The translations under genes were made by a program, and so were the position numbers. From Anaerolineaceae bacterium (GTDB lineage Bacteria > Chloroflexota > Anaerolineae > Promineifilales > Promineifilaceae), in assembly GCA_002699125.1 (NCBI GenBank), contig PABI01000067.1, positions 90,666 through 154,665 of the forward strand: a stretch of DNA of 64,000 nt. Direction: 5' to 3'. Under the pieces are notes generated by a model that saw nothing but the letters and a program-made list of their open reading frames with translations, was not told where the DNA came from and made no database searches. Numbering within the stretch: the first letter of the stretch is position 1; every line of letters starts with the position of its first letter. Below, piece after piece: positions 63,655 to 64,000 of this stretch.

Positions 63655-64000
63655 TTAAAAAGAGCCTACTTCGCCTTTTCTGGGATACAGTCGCGGATAA
63701 TGATACTTCTCTTTGTGGGGATGGTGATCACTTTGCTCGTAGGTGAAGTTCTTTGTGATGAATTGCCTATCGTCAGATGCCAGGAGAACGACGTCAGATT
63801 CAATGGTGCGGGCGGCATAAATGATGGACCCGGAACTAATGCGGCAGTGATGGCCCACGCAGCCCCCCAGGATGAGCAGATTGGTCGCTTCTAATTTGCC
63901 TTCGTGGTTCATTGTTTTCAGCGGCCCGCCCAAAATATTAAAATCGGTAAATGTGTTGCCGGCACCGATGAAGGAGTCGCGGCCGATGACACAAAGCTGA
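63655..64000 (-). CDS. Left-handed beta-helix (hexapeptide-repeat) protein, C-terminal part
   Basis: 114 residues are visible and the frame runs off the right edge. CVIGRDSFIGAGNTFTDF and LLILGGCVGHHCRISSGSII show hexapeptide-repeat turns of the LpxA/transferase fold, followed by a His/Tyr-rich tail that ends the protein. It could be an acyltransferase or nucleotidyltransferase; the N-terminus is needed to tell. It is 94 bp upstream of the acyl-ACP reductase gene. Confidence 0.75.
   Translation of the reverse strand, partial: QLCVIGRDSFIGAGNTFTDFNILGGPLKTMNHEGKLEATNLLILGGCVGHHCRISSGSIIYAARTIESDVVLLASDDRQFITKNFTYEQSDHHPHKEKYHYPRLYPRKGEVGSF

Overview
The window looks like a chromosome segment of a Gram-positive-like or monoderm bacterium, most probably a Chloroflexota (Anaerolineae/Ardenticatenia-type). 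This is an inference. It rests on a very long multi-GAF histidine kinase, HrcA/CIRCE heat-shock control, a secreted glycosidase ending in a YLPVVTR tail, lipoprotein-based sugar ABC transport and the general protein style. GC content is moderate, genes are densely packed on both strands, and no rRNA, tRNA, CRISPR array, transposase or phage gene was seen. The most striking global feature is the 8-bp palindrome ACGGCCGT. I counted about 100 copies (roughly one per 640 bp), nearly all inside genes, where base composition alone predicts one or two. It behaves like the HIP1 palindrome of cyanobacteria and spells TAV, (N/D/Y)GR or RP depending on frame.

Layout. 1-6226 (minus): a biosynthetic cluster with a stand-alone acyltransferase, a 3-hydroxyacyl-CoA dehydrogenase-type enzyme, a discrete ACP, an FkbH-type glyceryl-ACP synthase and a lipo-initiating NRPS (FAAL-PCP-C, cut by the left edge). 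This suggests a lipopeptide or polyketide hybrid using a hydroxymalonyl-ACP type extender. 6227-6665 is an AT-rich, hairpin-rich leader. 6666-9896: a pirin/VOC/YceI group divergent from a TetR regulator, with a very clear promoter and operator pair. 9911-12305: a secreted clan-A glycosidase and a SUI1-family factor. 12306-14114: a membrane histidine kinase. 14198-20787: an acetyltransferase, secD-secF, a lipoprotein, a zinc alcohol dehydrogenase, a Cas4-like nuclease split over two membrane-anchored ORFs, and a VOC protein.

21100-25897: hisS, nadK, a TPR/zinc-finger membrane protein and recN. 26098-34138: a LacI-controlled alpha-glucoside operon (fused beta-phosphoglucomutase/GH65 phosphorylase, lipoprotein binding protein, two permeases, DUF624-like membrane protein). 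34147-36995 (minus): a tandem SDR-SDR fusion and an S41 protease. 37140-38624: a polyprenyl glycosylphosphotransferase. 38664-44594: CIRCE-hrcA-grpE-dnaK-dnaJ-prmA. 44754-46609 (minus): rpsA followed by infA. 47051-50429: a MacB/FtsX-type ABC exporter. 50528-53910 (minus): an MFS transporter with its ArsR-like regulator, a fumarylacetoacetase-family enzyme and a small zinc-ribbon protein. 53964-56393 (minus): an M23 peptidase/SH3x4/glycosidase fusion without a signal peptide. 56605-64000 (minus): a signalling cluster (alpha/beta-hydrolase without its serine, CheY-like regulator, multi-GAF kinase, regulator with a dead GGDEF domain) preceded by an acyl-ACP reductase and a hexapeptide-repeat protein cut by the right edge.

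Many gene 3' ends carry long perfect hairpins. One set has arms that are themselves odd-centred palindromes. Another has arms built of tandem CGTGA-like heptads. They may be two families of dispersed intergenic elements.
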